Source of the DNA: Ascaphus truei
Lineage: Eukaryota > Chordata > Amphibia > Anura > Ascaphidae
Direction of reading: 5' to 3'
Assembly: GCA_036426205.1 (NCBI GenBank)
Contig: CM071569.1
Location: forward strand, 6,736,908-6,800,907
DNA: 64,000 bases
Below are positions 1 through 10,095 of this stretch, one piece after another; the stretch's first letter is position 1, and the number at the start of each line of letters is the position of its first letter. The position numbers were made by a program, and so were the translations under genes. The notes beneath the pieces were generated by a model. It had not been told where the DNA came from. It ran no database searches and saw nothing but the letters and a program-made list of their open reading frames with translations.

Positions 1-244
1 GCCTGCTAGCGAGCGCGAGACGGAGCATCGTGATGTCACGCTTGCTTGTAGTAGGGGCAATTCCTGGTCTGAGGTGTTGTACGCAGGGGGCGTGGACGTC
101 ACGGAGGTGGTTTGCCTTCATTGGGTGTTGTGCCCCAAATACAAAATGATTTGTCTCGGCAAGCAGCTCTATCCAACGCTATCACGCGCGCGCACCATAT
201 ACACCTTGATGCATGATCCTCCAAACACATATGCATTCTTATAC
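1..244. other. Unassigned GC-rich stretch
   Basis: No open frame or known repeat is recognised. The stretch is richer in CpG than the DNA that follows and holds a palindromic GACGTC next to a purine-rich run near position 95, plus a CGCGCGCG run near 185. It could be the end of an LTR or foldback element that extends left of the window. Confidence 0.3.
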
Positions 245-336
245 AGGGGTTAACAACACCAGTCCTCAAGGGCCACCAACAAGTCAGGTTTTAAGGCTAT
301 CCCTGCTTCAACACAGATGGCTCAATCAGTGGCCCA
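245..336 (+). repeat. Partial copy of a hAT-like foldback repeat
   Basis: The sequence matches the left half of a palindromic repeat seen again at 9,908, 39,770, 43,921 and 60,960. The shared wording is CAGTCCTCAAGGGCCACCAA, followed by a GTCAGGTTTTAAGG block and a GGCTCAATCAGTGG block. The other palindrome arm is missing here. Assignment to hAT rests on the remembered terminus style and is an inference; no 8-bp duplication was found. Confidence 0.55.
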
Positions 337-1083
337 GTCGTTGTATCATTAGTTTGCAAACTATTGTCAGATGCCTCGTTAGTGTTGCCACTTGGCTCCA
401 GATGCCCAGCAAGGCCAAGTTTAACATTTGTGATTTTTGGTTGTAAAAGCCTAAACTGGCTCTCTTCTTTTAACGTGCGGTGGCTTATTGGACAGTCTTC
501 CTTTGTGTCCTTTTGCATCCACCATCCTCATTTTAAACCTGGCTTAAATTAATATCTCAGGAACAAGTGTAAGTCAGAGACTGTACATTACTCAGCTGTT
601 GTGTTGCCACCTGTTCAGGGATAGGCAACTCATCTGTTTTTCTGTCAATAAATAAGAAATTCCTAGAAGATTTACATGGGGGAAAAAACAGTATTTAAAG
701 CTATCACACCTTACAGGGACTATCACATTTGTAATGTTGTTTTTATATGCCTAAATGTTAAATAAATATGTTGGGAATGACCTGCATTCTGTAACATTTA
801 TATTCCTGTTTACAGTGTCAGTTTTTCAATGTTACCAGATTCAATATGCATTGATATATTTTTAATAAAAAGAGATTCAACTGTTTACTGACATGTGAAC
901 CAAAGTGATTTGAAACGGCGCTACACACCAATGGTAGTGACACAAGTGAAAAAATCTATAAACAAAGTGTATAGAGTGAGTTGTAAGGCGAACCAAATGT
1001 AATTCTCAACCTTCCAGGGAATATGTACAGATTCCCTTCAAGATTATGTAGGTCCAGGGTAGGAAGGGAGCGATGGTATCAGG
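337..1083. other. No gene seen
   Basis: AT-rich DNA with only short chance frames. No repeat family or RNA gene was recognised. Confidence 0.5.
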
Positions 1084-1842
1084 AACACCCCAAGGAAAAA
1101 AAACAAAAAATGATGGTGCAGTAAAATAACACAAAGTTTGTATATTCGAGTCTTGGCTCTATATAAATGCCTACTTACAGCAGGTCAGTGTTCAAACAGC
1201 ATTTGTCTACACAACAGGTAGGTGTGGATCAGGACAGCAGGTGAGAATTTGCTCAACAGCAGAAGGGACTCAAACAGTTGATGGTGCAGGATACATTCCA
1301 CAAGCAGGTATTCATGGAAAACAAGGGGAAACCATGGTATAGATCGAAGATATAAAATTTATATATAAAAAAGGCAAATAAGAATCGTACTCACAATAAG
1401 TACATAGAACATGTACACATAGGTTTTTACTTGAGGCAGTTGAGTGCCGGAACAGTTGGAACACTTGCAGCTTCACCTCCCCGTGACTCCCGTCGGTCCG
1501 CGATGGTTGGCGTCTGACGTCACTTCCGGTGAGAGAATGACGACTTCCGTTCAGGTAAACAGGGACGTGGGCAGCAGGGTAACACAGCAACTTCGGCACC
1601 TTCAGTTCAAGTCAGTTCAGGAACAGCTGTGCAGGCTTTTGGACGGAGCCTGTTTGAGTCCCTTCTGCTGTTGAGCAAATTCTCACCTGCTGTCCTGATC
1701 CACACCTACCTGTTGTGTAGACAAATGCTGTTTGAACACTGACCTGCTGTAAGTAGGCATTTATATAGAGCCAAGACTCGAATATACAAACTTTGTGTTA
1801 TTTTACTGCACCATAATTTTTTGTTTTTTTTCCTGGGGTGTT
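1084..1842. mobile_element. Long foldback element, about 194-bp terminal inverted repeats
   Basis: The left arm (1,084-1,277) and right arm (1,650-1,842) are near-perfect reverse complements, starting AACACCCCA and running through AAAGTTTGTATATTCGAG, GCCTACTTACAGCAGG and CTCAACAGCAGAAGG. By eye only a handful of positions differ. A 372-bp unpaired centre carries two CACTTCCG/GACTTCCG motifs. No transposase is encoded, so this is a non-autonomous foldback DNA element. No clear target duplication was found at its ends. The open frames inside it are antisense shadows without recognisable domains. Confidence 0.85.
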
Positions 1843-1962
1843 TACCGACATGCAATTAAATAATAATATAAACACAGGAGGTAAAAAGGCATAAAAAAAA
1901 GTCTTAACAAGCCATATGTTGCATAATACGGAAGACTAGTATGTCTAATTGTATTTATATTT

Positions 1963-2095
1963 CACAATGTACGCAGCACATTACAATAGGTGGTAAATAA
2001 TGTACAGTACATTGCAAACAATGGCAATAAGGGAAACTTCTGGCTAAAGGAGATCCTGTCCCAAAGAGCTTACAATCTAAATTAGTAGTAGCACA
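1963..2095 (+). repeat. Interspersed repeat with AAGAGCTTACAATCTAA block
   Basis: The block CCCAAAGAGCTTACAATCTAA lies near 2,070, preceded by a stretch of alternating TACA words. A diverged copy of the same family lies at about 48,735-48,925, where the block reads CGAAGAGCTTACATTTAA. I recall this block as common in vertebrate repeats but cannot name the family. Confidence 0.45.
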
Positions 2096-2413
2096 TCTGA
2101 ACAATGACTGCTTGTCATGTCATGTTATAATAAACAAGATGTTTATCACTTTAAATCATTTTCTTATTCCCTGGAAGTAGCGAGAAGATTTAGGGCCATG
2201 TCTATGTAAGTGGTGCTTTTCCATAAGAAGCGTTTCCGGAGCTAGAATACACCTTATGGCCCATTCATTTTAATTAGGAGCCAAAATGTTTGAGTCACAA
2301 GCAACCTTTCACGTGCATGCATTTGTTTTACAATAGTTTGACAAGTTGTTCAGTATCAAATCCATAAGGGATAGAATTGTAAAAAGGATCAGCATGGTAA
2401 TGACTCTCATATT

Positions 2414-2562
2414 GTTGAATTCAATGGTAGGAAGGCTGCATGTGGACACTCAAGAAGTTGAAGAAAAGGTTTATTTATTGAATATACATATTCCTCCTAT
2501 GCGTAAACTTTTTCTTCAATTTCTTGAGTGCCTGCATGCAACCTTCCTACCATTGAATTCAT
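2414..2562. repeat. Hairpin repeat, about 59-bp arms
   Basis: Arms at about 2,414-2,472 and 2,503-2,562 are inverted copies: GAATTCAATGGTAGGAAGG, then CACTCAAGAA, then GAAGAAAA. The loop is only about 30 bp. It is a short MITE-like hairpin without coding content, and several substitutions separate the arms. Confidence 0.75.
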
Positions 2563-2963
2563 TCAAACGCAGGATCAACCACAGAACCAGACCCCTGACA
2601 GCAAATGGTGCACCACTATTCTTTTATTCCAGTACAGTGAGTACTATAAAAAGTGTGAGCTCTAAAAACAAAATAATGTTAAACCATTGTCATTTAGCAT
2701 ACATGCCTCACTAGATAAAGATATAGGTATGCAAAACTCAGTGTTTTGATTGGACTCTACTCCACCAAAAATAGTTTCTCCCAAAACACCACTCATGGTT
2801 TTCTCATAATCCACATGACTCATCCATTACACTTATACTTGCTATAAATACATAATGTCAATAACCAACATAGTTTCAGCAAATTCCTGGCAGTTCTTTT
2901 TGCATCACTTATGTAGTTTTAGGAAGCATTTTAATTTGTATTGCAATTAAAAATGGCATACTT

Positions 2964-3560
2964 CCCCTGTGAGCAAGAAGATCCCTCTTTCTTTGCATCA
3001 GTCTTCAGTACACTGAATAAAGTGGCAAAAGGATATTTAATAGTAGCAGGTCACTTTAACTTAGACTTGAATCCTAAACTAGACAGGTCAGGCCCTCATT
3101 GAGTCAACAGTAGAGACAACCCAGCCACACTGGTCAAAGGCCTATGGGAAAACCACCTAGTGGACATTTGGAGGGAGCTCCATCTATTTGTAAGGGATTA
3201 CACCTTCTCACACCCCCATACAATTTATAGCAGAATCGATTACTTCTTCATATCGAGCAGACTGGTCCCGAAGATCTATCATGCTGGGATACATGATATT
3301 CATGGTCAGATCATGCACCAATTGAGCTAAGGTGCACCCAAATTAACATAGACCAGGAGCAAACTAGAAACTCAATGAATCTATCTTGAAAATCCCAGAA
3401 ATAATTAAATCCGTAAGTAACGAGATAGACCAATTCTTTAGATTAAATAACGGTAGAGTTGATTCCAATCGACGTTATGGGAAGCAGACAAAGCGACGTT
3501 AAGAGGTACACCGATTAGTATTGCGGCCAAATTAAAATGAGAGAGGAACTCAAAAAAAAA
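2964..3560 (+). pseudogene. LINE ORF2 endonuclease domain, truncated and frameshifted
   Basis: The reading picks up at a PSFFASVFSTLNK-like stretch (from about 2,978), then AGHFNLDLNPK, then YSRIDYFFIS (about 3,225-3,255) and SDHAPIELRC (about 3,305-3,335). The last two are the typical APE-type endonuclease motifs carrying the catalytic Asp and His residues. The N-terminal catalytic residues are gone because the insertion is 5'-truncated. Stops and frameshifts break the frame repeatedly, so no enzyme is made. The domain normally nicks target DNA to prime reverse transcription. Confidence 0.8.
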
Positions 3561-3984
3561 ACTTACACGCCAAAGTAAAGGATCTCTAAGGTAAACATAA
3601 ACAAGGAGCCAACCCAGATACCCTTAAACAATTGAAAGATGTCAAAATTGAATTAAACTTACTCTTAGCCTCCCAGGCAGATAACCCGCTCAATTACTCA
3701 AGAAGGAAAAGTTTTTCGAGAAAGCAAACAAGCCAGATACCATGCTAGTAAATACATTGAGGAATAAACACCCAAATTACAACATTCAGGCATGGATACT
3801 AAAATCGGGAGCCACCACAGCTAACCCAAACTTAATAGTAGAGGATTTTAAAAGATTCTACAAAGACTTCTATAATGGAGAGAAAGTGGCATATAACGGT
3901 ACCACAAATCGGGCTTTTAGGGATTTTCTGACAAGCTCAAACCTACCAAGATTGAGCTGTTTATAGAGAGATACTGGGGAAAGA

Positions 3985-5400
3985 TTTAACTTTGGAAGAA
4001 CTCACACAAGTGATCAAAAACCTAAAGCCCCGGGTCAAGATGGATTCTCTAATCTTTACTGCAAAAAAAATTATCAAACTCCTGGCCCCTTTCCTCCTCC
4101 GAATGTTTAATGCAGTGTTGGCCGGGGCCCCTTTCCCGGGAACACATGCTCCAGGCGTCCATCTCCTTAATCTATAAACAGGGGAAAGATCATTTAGACT
4201 GTAAAAGCTGCAGACCAATTTCCCTAATAATTACGGACATCAAAATCCACGCTAAATTATTAGCACACAGATGAAGTCACATCCTGCCTAAACTAGTTCA
4301 CTCAGATCAAGTCGGATTTATTAAGGATCGACAAGCAGCAGATAACACATGACGAATCATTGATCTGATAGAGATAGCACCATAACCTGTATCTTTTTTG
4401 TATTGGCTAAGTCTAGATGCAGAAAAAGCTTTCAACAGGATTGACTGGCCATACTTAAGAGCCATGCTTGGAGCATTTGGTTTTGGAGATAAGATTGCTT
4501 TTGCTATCCTATCACTGTACTCCGGTCCGGCCGCAAAGGTGATCAAAAGCGACACGAGAACGGGATGCCCCCTTTCGCCCTTCCTGTTTGCCTTACGCAT
4601 GGAACCACTAGCGGACCAGATACGTAAAAGCCCAGATATCTCAAGAATTTAAATTAATAACCAAGCACACAAAGTTGCACTGTACGCGGATGACGTCTTC
4701 CTAACATTATCTAAACCCCTTACCTCTTTACCAAATCTGTCGACTTCTTGGGGAAATTCAATAAGATTTCAGGCTTTAAGATTAACCAAACAAAATCAGA
4801 AGTGAGGAACATAAATCTACCAAAGGAGACGGAAAAATTAATAGCGATCAACTTTAATTTTAATTGGCAACACAAAGCTATCAAATACTTAGGGATACAC
4901 ATTACCAAAGAATTTAAGACTGTTTATAAGGCGAACTTCCCCAAACTTATCCAGTCTTTGAGAGAGGACATTAGAAAATGGTCGACCCACAATATCTCGT
5001 GTATCCAGAAAATCTATAGCATTAAAATGAACCTCCTCCCACGTATCTTATATTTATATTTATTCCAGACTCTGCCGGTGCCACTGAGACTGAAGGATAT
5101 ATTCTCGCTTCAGTCTGTTGTCTCCAGGTTTATTTGGAGAGGTAAAAAAATCGAGAGTGAATAGGCAGATTTTATTGAAACAAACCTCTGCGGGGGGGAT
5201 GGCGGTCGGTACCTTGCTTGTTGTCCTATTATAAAGCAGCACAATTATGTGAAATTTCCCAATGGCAGATAGATTCAGAATTGAAAAGATGGATGGCATT
5301 GGAGAGAGAGGTTTGCTCCCCACTGGAGTTAACCTAATTTGGCTCCCTAAAATAGCACGGAAGGCTATTAAAACACTGCTATCCTCAATGGCCAACTCGT
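3985..5400 (+). pseudogene. LINE ORF2 reverse transcriptase domain, broken
   Basis: The domain starts with EELTQVIKNLKP (about 3,990), passes LAPFLLRMFNAVLAGAPFP and SCRPISLI (about 4,205), DQVGFIKDRQAADN (about 4,308) and the region of RT block A (DAEKAFNRIDWPYL, about 4,416). It reaches the GCPLSPFLFAL block (about 4,562) and the catalytic YADDV box (about 4,684-4,698). The thumb follows with KYLGIHI (about 4,884) and SRFIWRGKK (about 5,127). It is spread over three frames with several stops. It would copy LINE RNA into DNA at the nicked target. Divergence suggests an old copy. Confidence 0.88.
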
Positions 5401-5505
5401 CAATCTAGGAGGCCTCCAAATTTTAAATGCGCCCTGACTACTAAAAATTCGTTGATGACCCCTACATGGGACAATGCAGACTTTGCTCCAGGTATGAATA
5501 GCACA

Positions 5506-5525
5506 GATTTTTTTTTTTTTTTTTT
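5506..5525. repeat. Poly-T run inside the LINE
   Basis: About 20 consecutive T residues interrupt the LINE coding remnant. It is probably a later slippage expansion, because flanking coding text resumes on both sides. Confidence 0.7.
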
Positions 5526-5529
5526 AAAT

Positions 5530-6019
5530 CTGGAAACAAAAAGGCTTTGAGAGACTTAGAGATCTGGAGGGCAATAATGGCATCAAATTATTCGAACAAA
5601 TTAGATCCAATAAAAACATTCCCCACTCTGAATTCTATAGATACCTCCAGATCAGAGCATTTTACAATAAACACAACTCCTTCCCCCATTGACTACATTT
5701 GAAAAGCTCTGTCTTATAGAGACTGACACCTGCGGACTCACATCGCAAATGTATAGAGAAGTGACCGGTTGTGGCCTTGAGGTGACACAAAAATTAAGCT
5801 ACATGACACAGTGGAAGGCGTACCTGGGAGGTGCTGGAGGGAGAAGAGTGGACAGCGATCGTCACAGCGGCGGCTTAAAAATCGATGTGCACGACATTAA
5901 AGGAGAACGCATATAAAGTATTAATGAGGTGGTATCAACCCACTCAAACTATCTAATTTCCTAACAAGATACTCCCCATTGTCTTGGACACAATGTGGAG
6001 AGTCCGCTGAACTGTTACA
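5530..6019 (+). pseudogene. LINE ORF2 C-terminal region, first part
   Basis: The remnant ends with a tryptophan-rich segment (ENAYKVLMRWYQP, about 5,900-5,940) and continues toward a cysteine-containing segment at the Tc1 insertion site. When the Tc1 element and one TA are removed, bases up to 6,021 and those from 7,959 join into one open reading: ESAELLHMMWFCSW, the usual L1 LLHxxW pattern. This shows that Tc1 entered a pre-existing LINE. Confidence 0.75.
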
Positions 6020-6213
6020 TACAGTTAGGTCCGGAAATAATTGGACACTGCCACAATTTTCATAATTTTGGCTCTATACGCCACCACAATGGATTTGAAA
6101 TGAAACATATGAGATGCAATAGAAGTGCAGACTTTCAGCTTTAATTCAAGTGGTTGAACAAAAATATCATATGAAACGTTTAGGAATTGCAACCATTTTG
6201 ATACAAAGTCCCC

Positions 6214-7293
6214 TTATTTCAGGGGCTCAAATGTAATTGGACAAATTAACACAATCATAAATAAAATGTTAATTTTTAATACTTTTGTCGAGAATCCTTT
6301 GCAGGCAATGACTGCTTGAATTCTGGAACACATGGACATCACCAAACGCTGGGTTTCCTCCTTTGTGATGCTTTGCCAGGCCTTTACTGCAGCTGTCTTC
6401 AGTTGTTGTTTGTTCGTTGGTCTTTCTGCCTTAAGTTTTGTCTTCAGCAAGTGAAATGCATGCTCGATCGGGTTGAGATCAGGTGATTGACTCGGCCATT
6501 TCTGAATATTCCACTTCTTTGCCTTAAAAAACTCCTGGGTTGCTTTCGCAGTATGTTTGGGGTCATTGTCCATCTGTAAAGTGAAGCGCCGTCCAATCAA
6601 CTTCGCTGAATTTGGCTGAATCTGAGCAGACAATATATCCCTATACACTTCAGAATTAATCCGGCTGCTTCTGTCTTCTGTCACATCATCAATAAACACT
6701 AGTGACCCAGTGCCTTTGTAAGCCATGCATTCCCATGCCATCACACTGCCTCCACCGTGTTTTACAGATTATGTGGTATGCTTCGGATCATGAGCCATTC
6801 CAAGCCTTCTCCATACTTTTTTCTTCCCATCATTCTGGTACAGGTTGATCTTATTTTCATCTGTCCAAAGAATGCTGTTCCAGAACTGGGCTGGCTTTTT
6901 TAGATATTGTTTGGCAAAGTCCAATCTGGCCTTTCTATTCTTGAGGCTTATGAATGGTTTGCATCTTGTGGCAAACCCTCTGTATTTGCTCTCGTGATGT
7001 CTTCTCTTTATGGTAGACTTGGATAATGATATGCCTACCTCCTGGAGAGTGTTCTTCACTTGGCTGGATGTTGTGAAGGGGTTTTTCTTTATCATGGAAA
7101 GGATCCTACAATCATCTTCCACAGTTGTCTTCCGTGGACGTCCAGGCCTTTTTGTGTTGCAGAGCTCAGAATGTACCAAACTGTTGATTTTGGCCACTCC
7201 TAATGTTCCTGCTATCTCTCTGATGGATTTCCTTTTTTTTTGCATCCTAAGGATGCCCTGTTTAACTTGCATTGAGAGCTCCTTTGACCGCAT
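6214..7293 (-). pseudogene. Tc1 transposase, one nonsense codon, DD34E family
   Basis: The protein (reading from 7,293 down) has an N-terminal helix-turn-helix (QGILRMQKKRKSIREIAGTL, then GVAK), a GRPRKT AT-hook-like motif, and then the catalytic core. The core has WTDENK (first Asp), QMDNDPKHT (second Asp) and SPDLNPIEH (Glu), with 34 residues between the second Asp and the Glu. A TAA at about 6,766-6,768 replaces a serine codon that is TCA in copy C, and is the only break in the main body. A one-base insertion near the end removes the normal stop after GFSTK, so the frame runs on by some 20 residues. The length otherwise fits a complete Tc1 transposase of about 340 residues. It would cut and paste the element at TA sites. 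The gene is recently dead. Confidence 0.93.
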
Positions 7294-7360
7294 GTTGTGG
7301 GTTCACAGCAACAGCTTCCAAATGCGAATGCCACACCTGGAATCAACTCCAGACCTTTTA

Positions 7361-7686
7361 CAGGTGCGCCGACGAGTATTCTAAAACTTGCCTTAAACTT
7401 GCCTTGGAAAATCTGGGGCTATAACCAACAAGATCCAGGTACATGCTGCAAACATTTCAGTGACATTTCTGCAAAGACTAATGGCCCATCGGATTAACAC
7501 AGCAGGGGTCCCTGGCAGTCCCATTCAGTTTGAATGGGACTACCATGGACCCCCGCTGTTAATCTGATGGACCATTACTCTGTCTGCAGAAATGTCACTG
7601 AAATGTTGCAGCATGTACCCAGGATGTACCTGGGTCTTGCTGGTGATTGCCCCAGATTTGTTTTAGAATACTCGTCGGCACTACAG
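7361..7686. mobile_element. Foldback MITE nested in Tc1 copy A
   Basis: A 326-bp, nearly full-length palindrome begins at 7,361 and ends at 7,686 with TA on each side (7,359-7,360 and 7,687-7,688). The arms share GCCGACGAGTATTCTAAAAC at the ends, ATTTCTGCAGA-like text further in, and CAGTCCCATTCA at the fold. Removing it and one TA rebuilds an unbroken Tc1 terminus. No protein is encoded. The TA duplication suggests it was moved by a mariner-type transposase. Confidence 0.88.
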
Positions 7687-7958
7687 TACCTGCTTAATTG
7701 ATGATGAAATAATGAAGGAATAGCCCACATCTGTCCATGAAACAGCTTTTGAGTCTATTGTCAAATTACTTTTGGTCCGTTGAAAAAAAGGGGGCTACAT
7801 ATTAAAGAGAGAATTCCTAAACCCTTCTTCCAATTAAAGCTGAAAGACTGCACTTTAAGCCCATATTCATTATTTAACGGTAACTTGAATTTATTTTGGT
7901 ACACAGCCGAAATAACAAAACTTGTATCAGTGTCCAATTATTTCCGGACCTAACTGTA

Positions 7959-8642
7959 TGATGTGGTTCTGCTCTTGGATAGTCCCTGTATGGGAGCAAA
8001 TTAGAGATTGGCTACAGATGATTTTTGACCTCGTAATTACAATGGACCCGTGGCTATTCCTTCTAAATAGACCAACACTGGGCCTAGCCAAAGTAGAAAA
8101 TAAATTGGTTGCTCATTTCGCAACAGCGACGAGGAATGAGATCACAGCATTATGGAAACAGAACGAAATTCCATACATTTCTAAGATTTGGAACAGAATT
8201 TGGTTTGTGTGCCAGATGGAAAAATGAACACGTCTAGTTAATGACACTGGCGTACATTTCTTTAAAGTCTGGATGCCATGGTTGGCACAGACATACATCC
8301 CAGGGGTGGAAAGGACCACAATTTGCTCTGATAGTTTCAGATGCGTTCTCGTTTGACTGTAGTGATAGGTGTCGGGCAGCGAAGGATTAAGAGAATTTGG
8401 AGGGTGGGAAGGAGCTGAGACCGCGCAGGGAATAGGTGCATATATACCACCCGGGCTCGAATACAATTTCGTCTGACATCAAGGAGACGCTAGGCAGGGG
8501 AACGGACCACCCTTCCCCTCTTATTTTGTACTTTACCTTTCTTTGGATTTGATGTTAAACATGATTGGCGTTGGTGTTTAAAATAAATAGCGGATGTATG
8601 CTATGTTTTGTACTGCATTAAAAATCTAAATTATATAAAAAT
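7959..8642 (+). pseudogene. LINE ORF2 C-terminus, second part, and 3' UTR
   Basis: Coding text resumes right after the Tc1 right end with WIVPVWEQIRDW, then LARPTL-like text, and closes near RLVNDTGVHFFKVW and MPWLAQTYIPG (about 8,232-8,305). The same closing segment, with substitutions, occurs in the LINE fragment at 42,339-42,838, so both belong to one clade. The rest is a 3' UTR of about 330 bp with an A-rich tail. Confidence 0.8.
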
Positions 8643-8656
8643 AAAATGGCATACTT

Positions 8657-9907
8657 ACCCCCAAAATTGAGTGAAAGATGACACCTTTTAATAAAATTTC
8701 TCTTGAAGAGGGGCTATGTACTATAGGTACAGTATAAATATAAACAGAGCTGTTTAGGGTATTTGGTTATTTAGGATTATACTTTGTGTGGTTCAAAATG
8801 GTTTGACTTTAAATTCCACATGGATTAGGTATGTTCCAAACAAAAGATGCAATGCAATATAAGAAAGGTACTATAGAAGCAATCATTTGGTGTAATTCAT
8901 TGTTACCAAATTGCTTTGAAAAAGTTTGGTCATTTTTTTTAAATGCCAGAATCTTTTTAGAATGATAAAACATAGGGAGACATTTTGAGAAATATACAGT
9001 GCAGCAAGCACTATTTTCACTTTTGCACCACTAGAAGTTACACTTTGCTTCATCCAAAAGTGTTGTCACTGAGTTTTCAATATGATTCTATGTCCTGTGT
9101 TGTTAACTCGCCTGCAGGTGAATTGGCAGTGTTGTTGTTAGAGTATTTTTTATCAACAACTGAAGTGCCCTGCTGCTTTTTTCTGTTTGTTTATATAGCC
9201 ATCTTCCTTTGCCTTGCCTCTCTCCACTTGTTATTATTTTCCCCCCAACAAGTCCATATCCCGTGCAGCGAGAGGGTATGTAAACTATTCAACGTTTACT
9301 GCAGGTGGACTGTTTTTAGTCTCGGGTGGAAGAGGCAACAGTAGGGAATCATCTCTAGTTTAATTTGGGGTATGCTTGATACAGGCTCAGAAGCTAGCAT
9401 GGAAGAACATGAACTGTGAGCATCAACATATGCTACTTGTTCTGGTGACACCACAGTCATTTGTCTAATACTTTGACCCATAGTTCCTGTCCCCACTTCC
9501 TTTTTTCCCCAGAGAACAGAAAGAGAGGAAACCAAGACAACGTCTATAAGTTAAATGATACATCATACAGACATTATGGTGTACTGTAGTTTCACTATTG
9601 GTCGATACATTTTTTTAAAAATGGCCAATTGTATTGATCTCTTCACTAAAGCCATAACACCAGCAGTAAAGCAGAAGTAAAAGGTTTTTTTTACCGCGGC
9701 AATATGTCAGCGCTACTTTAAATGCAGTGTATATAAGTAGTTAATTCCAAATTACTTATTTAACATGCTTTTTTACTGAATTTAATACCTGCCAATATCT
9801 GGCTATGGTAAAAAACAAAAACAAAATGCTATTTTTATCACCTCCTCAGGCCTGTATTGCCTATGTAATTAATAGGCAAGATAGCCAGCCTAGAATAGGT
9901 GACGATA
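8657..9907. other. No gene seen
   Basis: AT-rich DNA. A 119-codon forward frame at 8,985-9,344 has no domain, no signal of coding composition and no neighbour context, so it is treated as chance. Confidence 0.5.
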
Positions 9908-10095
9908 CATCAGGGGTGGGCAACTTCAGTCCTTAAGGGCCACCAACAGGCCAGGTTATACGGATATTCCAGTTACCTTGAGAAAGAGCTCACGCTCGAA
10001 ACGCGTTGGTGGGGGTTGTTTGCCCCGTTATGTAGCTTTTTTTACAAGGATCCAATAAATTGTCATTTTATGGGTACGCACTCTATTTGACTTCA
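9908..10095 (+). repeat. Half hAT-like repeat joined to a CGAAACGCGT-core repeat
   Basis: The first 60 bp (CAGGGGTGGGCAACTTCAGT, then GGGCCACCAACAGGCCAGG) are the left half of the hAT-like palindrome. They then switch to TTGAGAAAGAGCTCACGCTC and CGAAACGCGT at 9,997-10,006. A CCAATAAA at about 10,050 and GGTACGCACTC at about 10,075 follow. The same order (core, AATAAA-like box, GCGCACTC-like end) recurs in the foldback elements of the 43-62 kb region. Confidence 0.55.

Larger units (their letters stand above)
6020..7958 (-). mobile_element. Tc1/mariner transposon, copy A, inside the LINE
   Basis: The ends are inverted repeats that begin CAGTTAGGTCCGGAAATAA at 6,022 and end with the reverse complement at 7,956. 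TA dinucleotides at 6,020-6,021 and 7,957-7,958 are the target duplication. Each terminus holds a long inverted repeat of roughly 200 bp. The transposase gene runs on the minus strand (6,214-7,293). A foldback MITE (7,361-7,686) sits between the gene start and the right terminus. A related fragment lies at 33,719-34,530. Confidence 0.95.
2950..8656 (+). mobile_element. 5'-truncated L1-clade LINE with 14-bp target-site duplication
   Basis: A non-LTR retrotransposon lies between two copies of AAAATGGCATACTT at 2,950-2,963 and 8,643-8,656. Such a duplication is the footprint of target-primed reverse transcription. The inserted part starts inside the endonuclease domain, so it is truncated at the 5' end. 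It ends in an A-rich tail with AAAATA repeats. Order inside: endonuclease remnant, reverse transcriptase, C-terminal region, 3' UTR. A Tc1 transposon (6,022-7,956) splits it. L1-clade assignment follows from the spacing of the endonuclease and RT motifs and from the C-terminal region, which also matches the fragment at 42,339-42,838. Confidence 0.9.

Noticed and set aside
5689..5916. 75-codon frame as a separate gene
   Set aside because: Part of the LINE ORF2 C-terminal remnant in a shifted frame.
8985..9344. 119-codon plus-strand frame
   Set aside because: Cys/Leu/Ser-rich chance frame in AT-rich DNA, no domain and no context.
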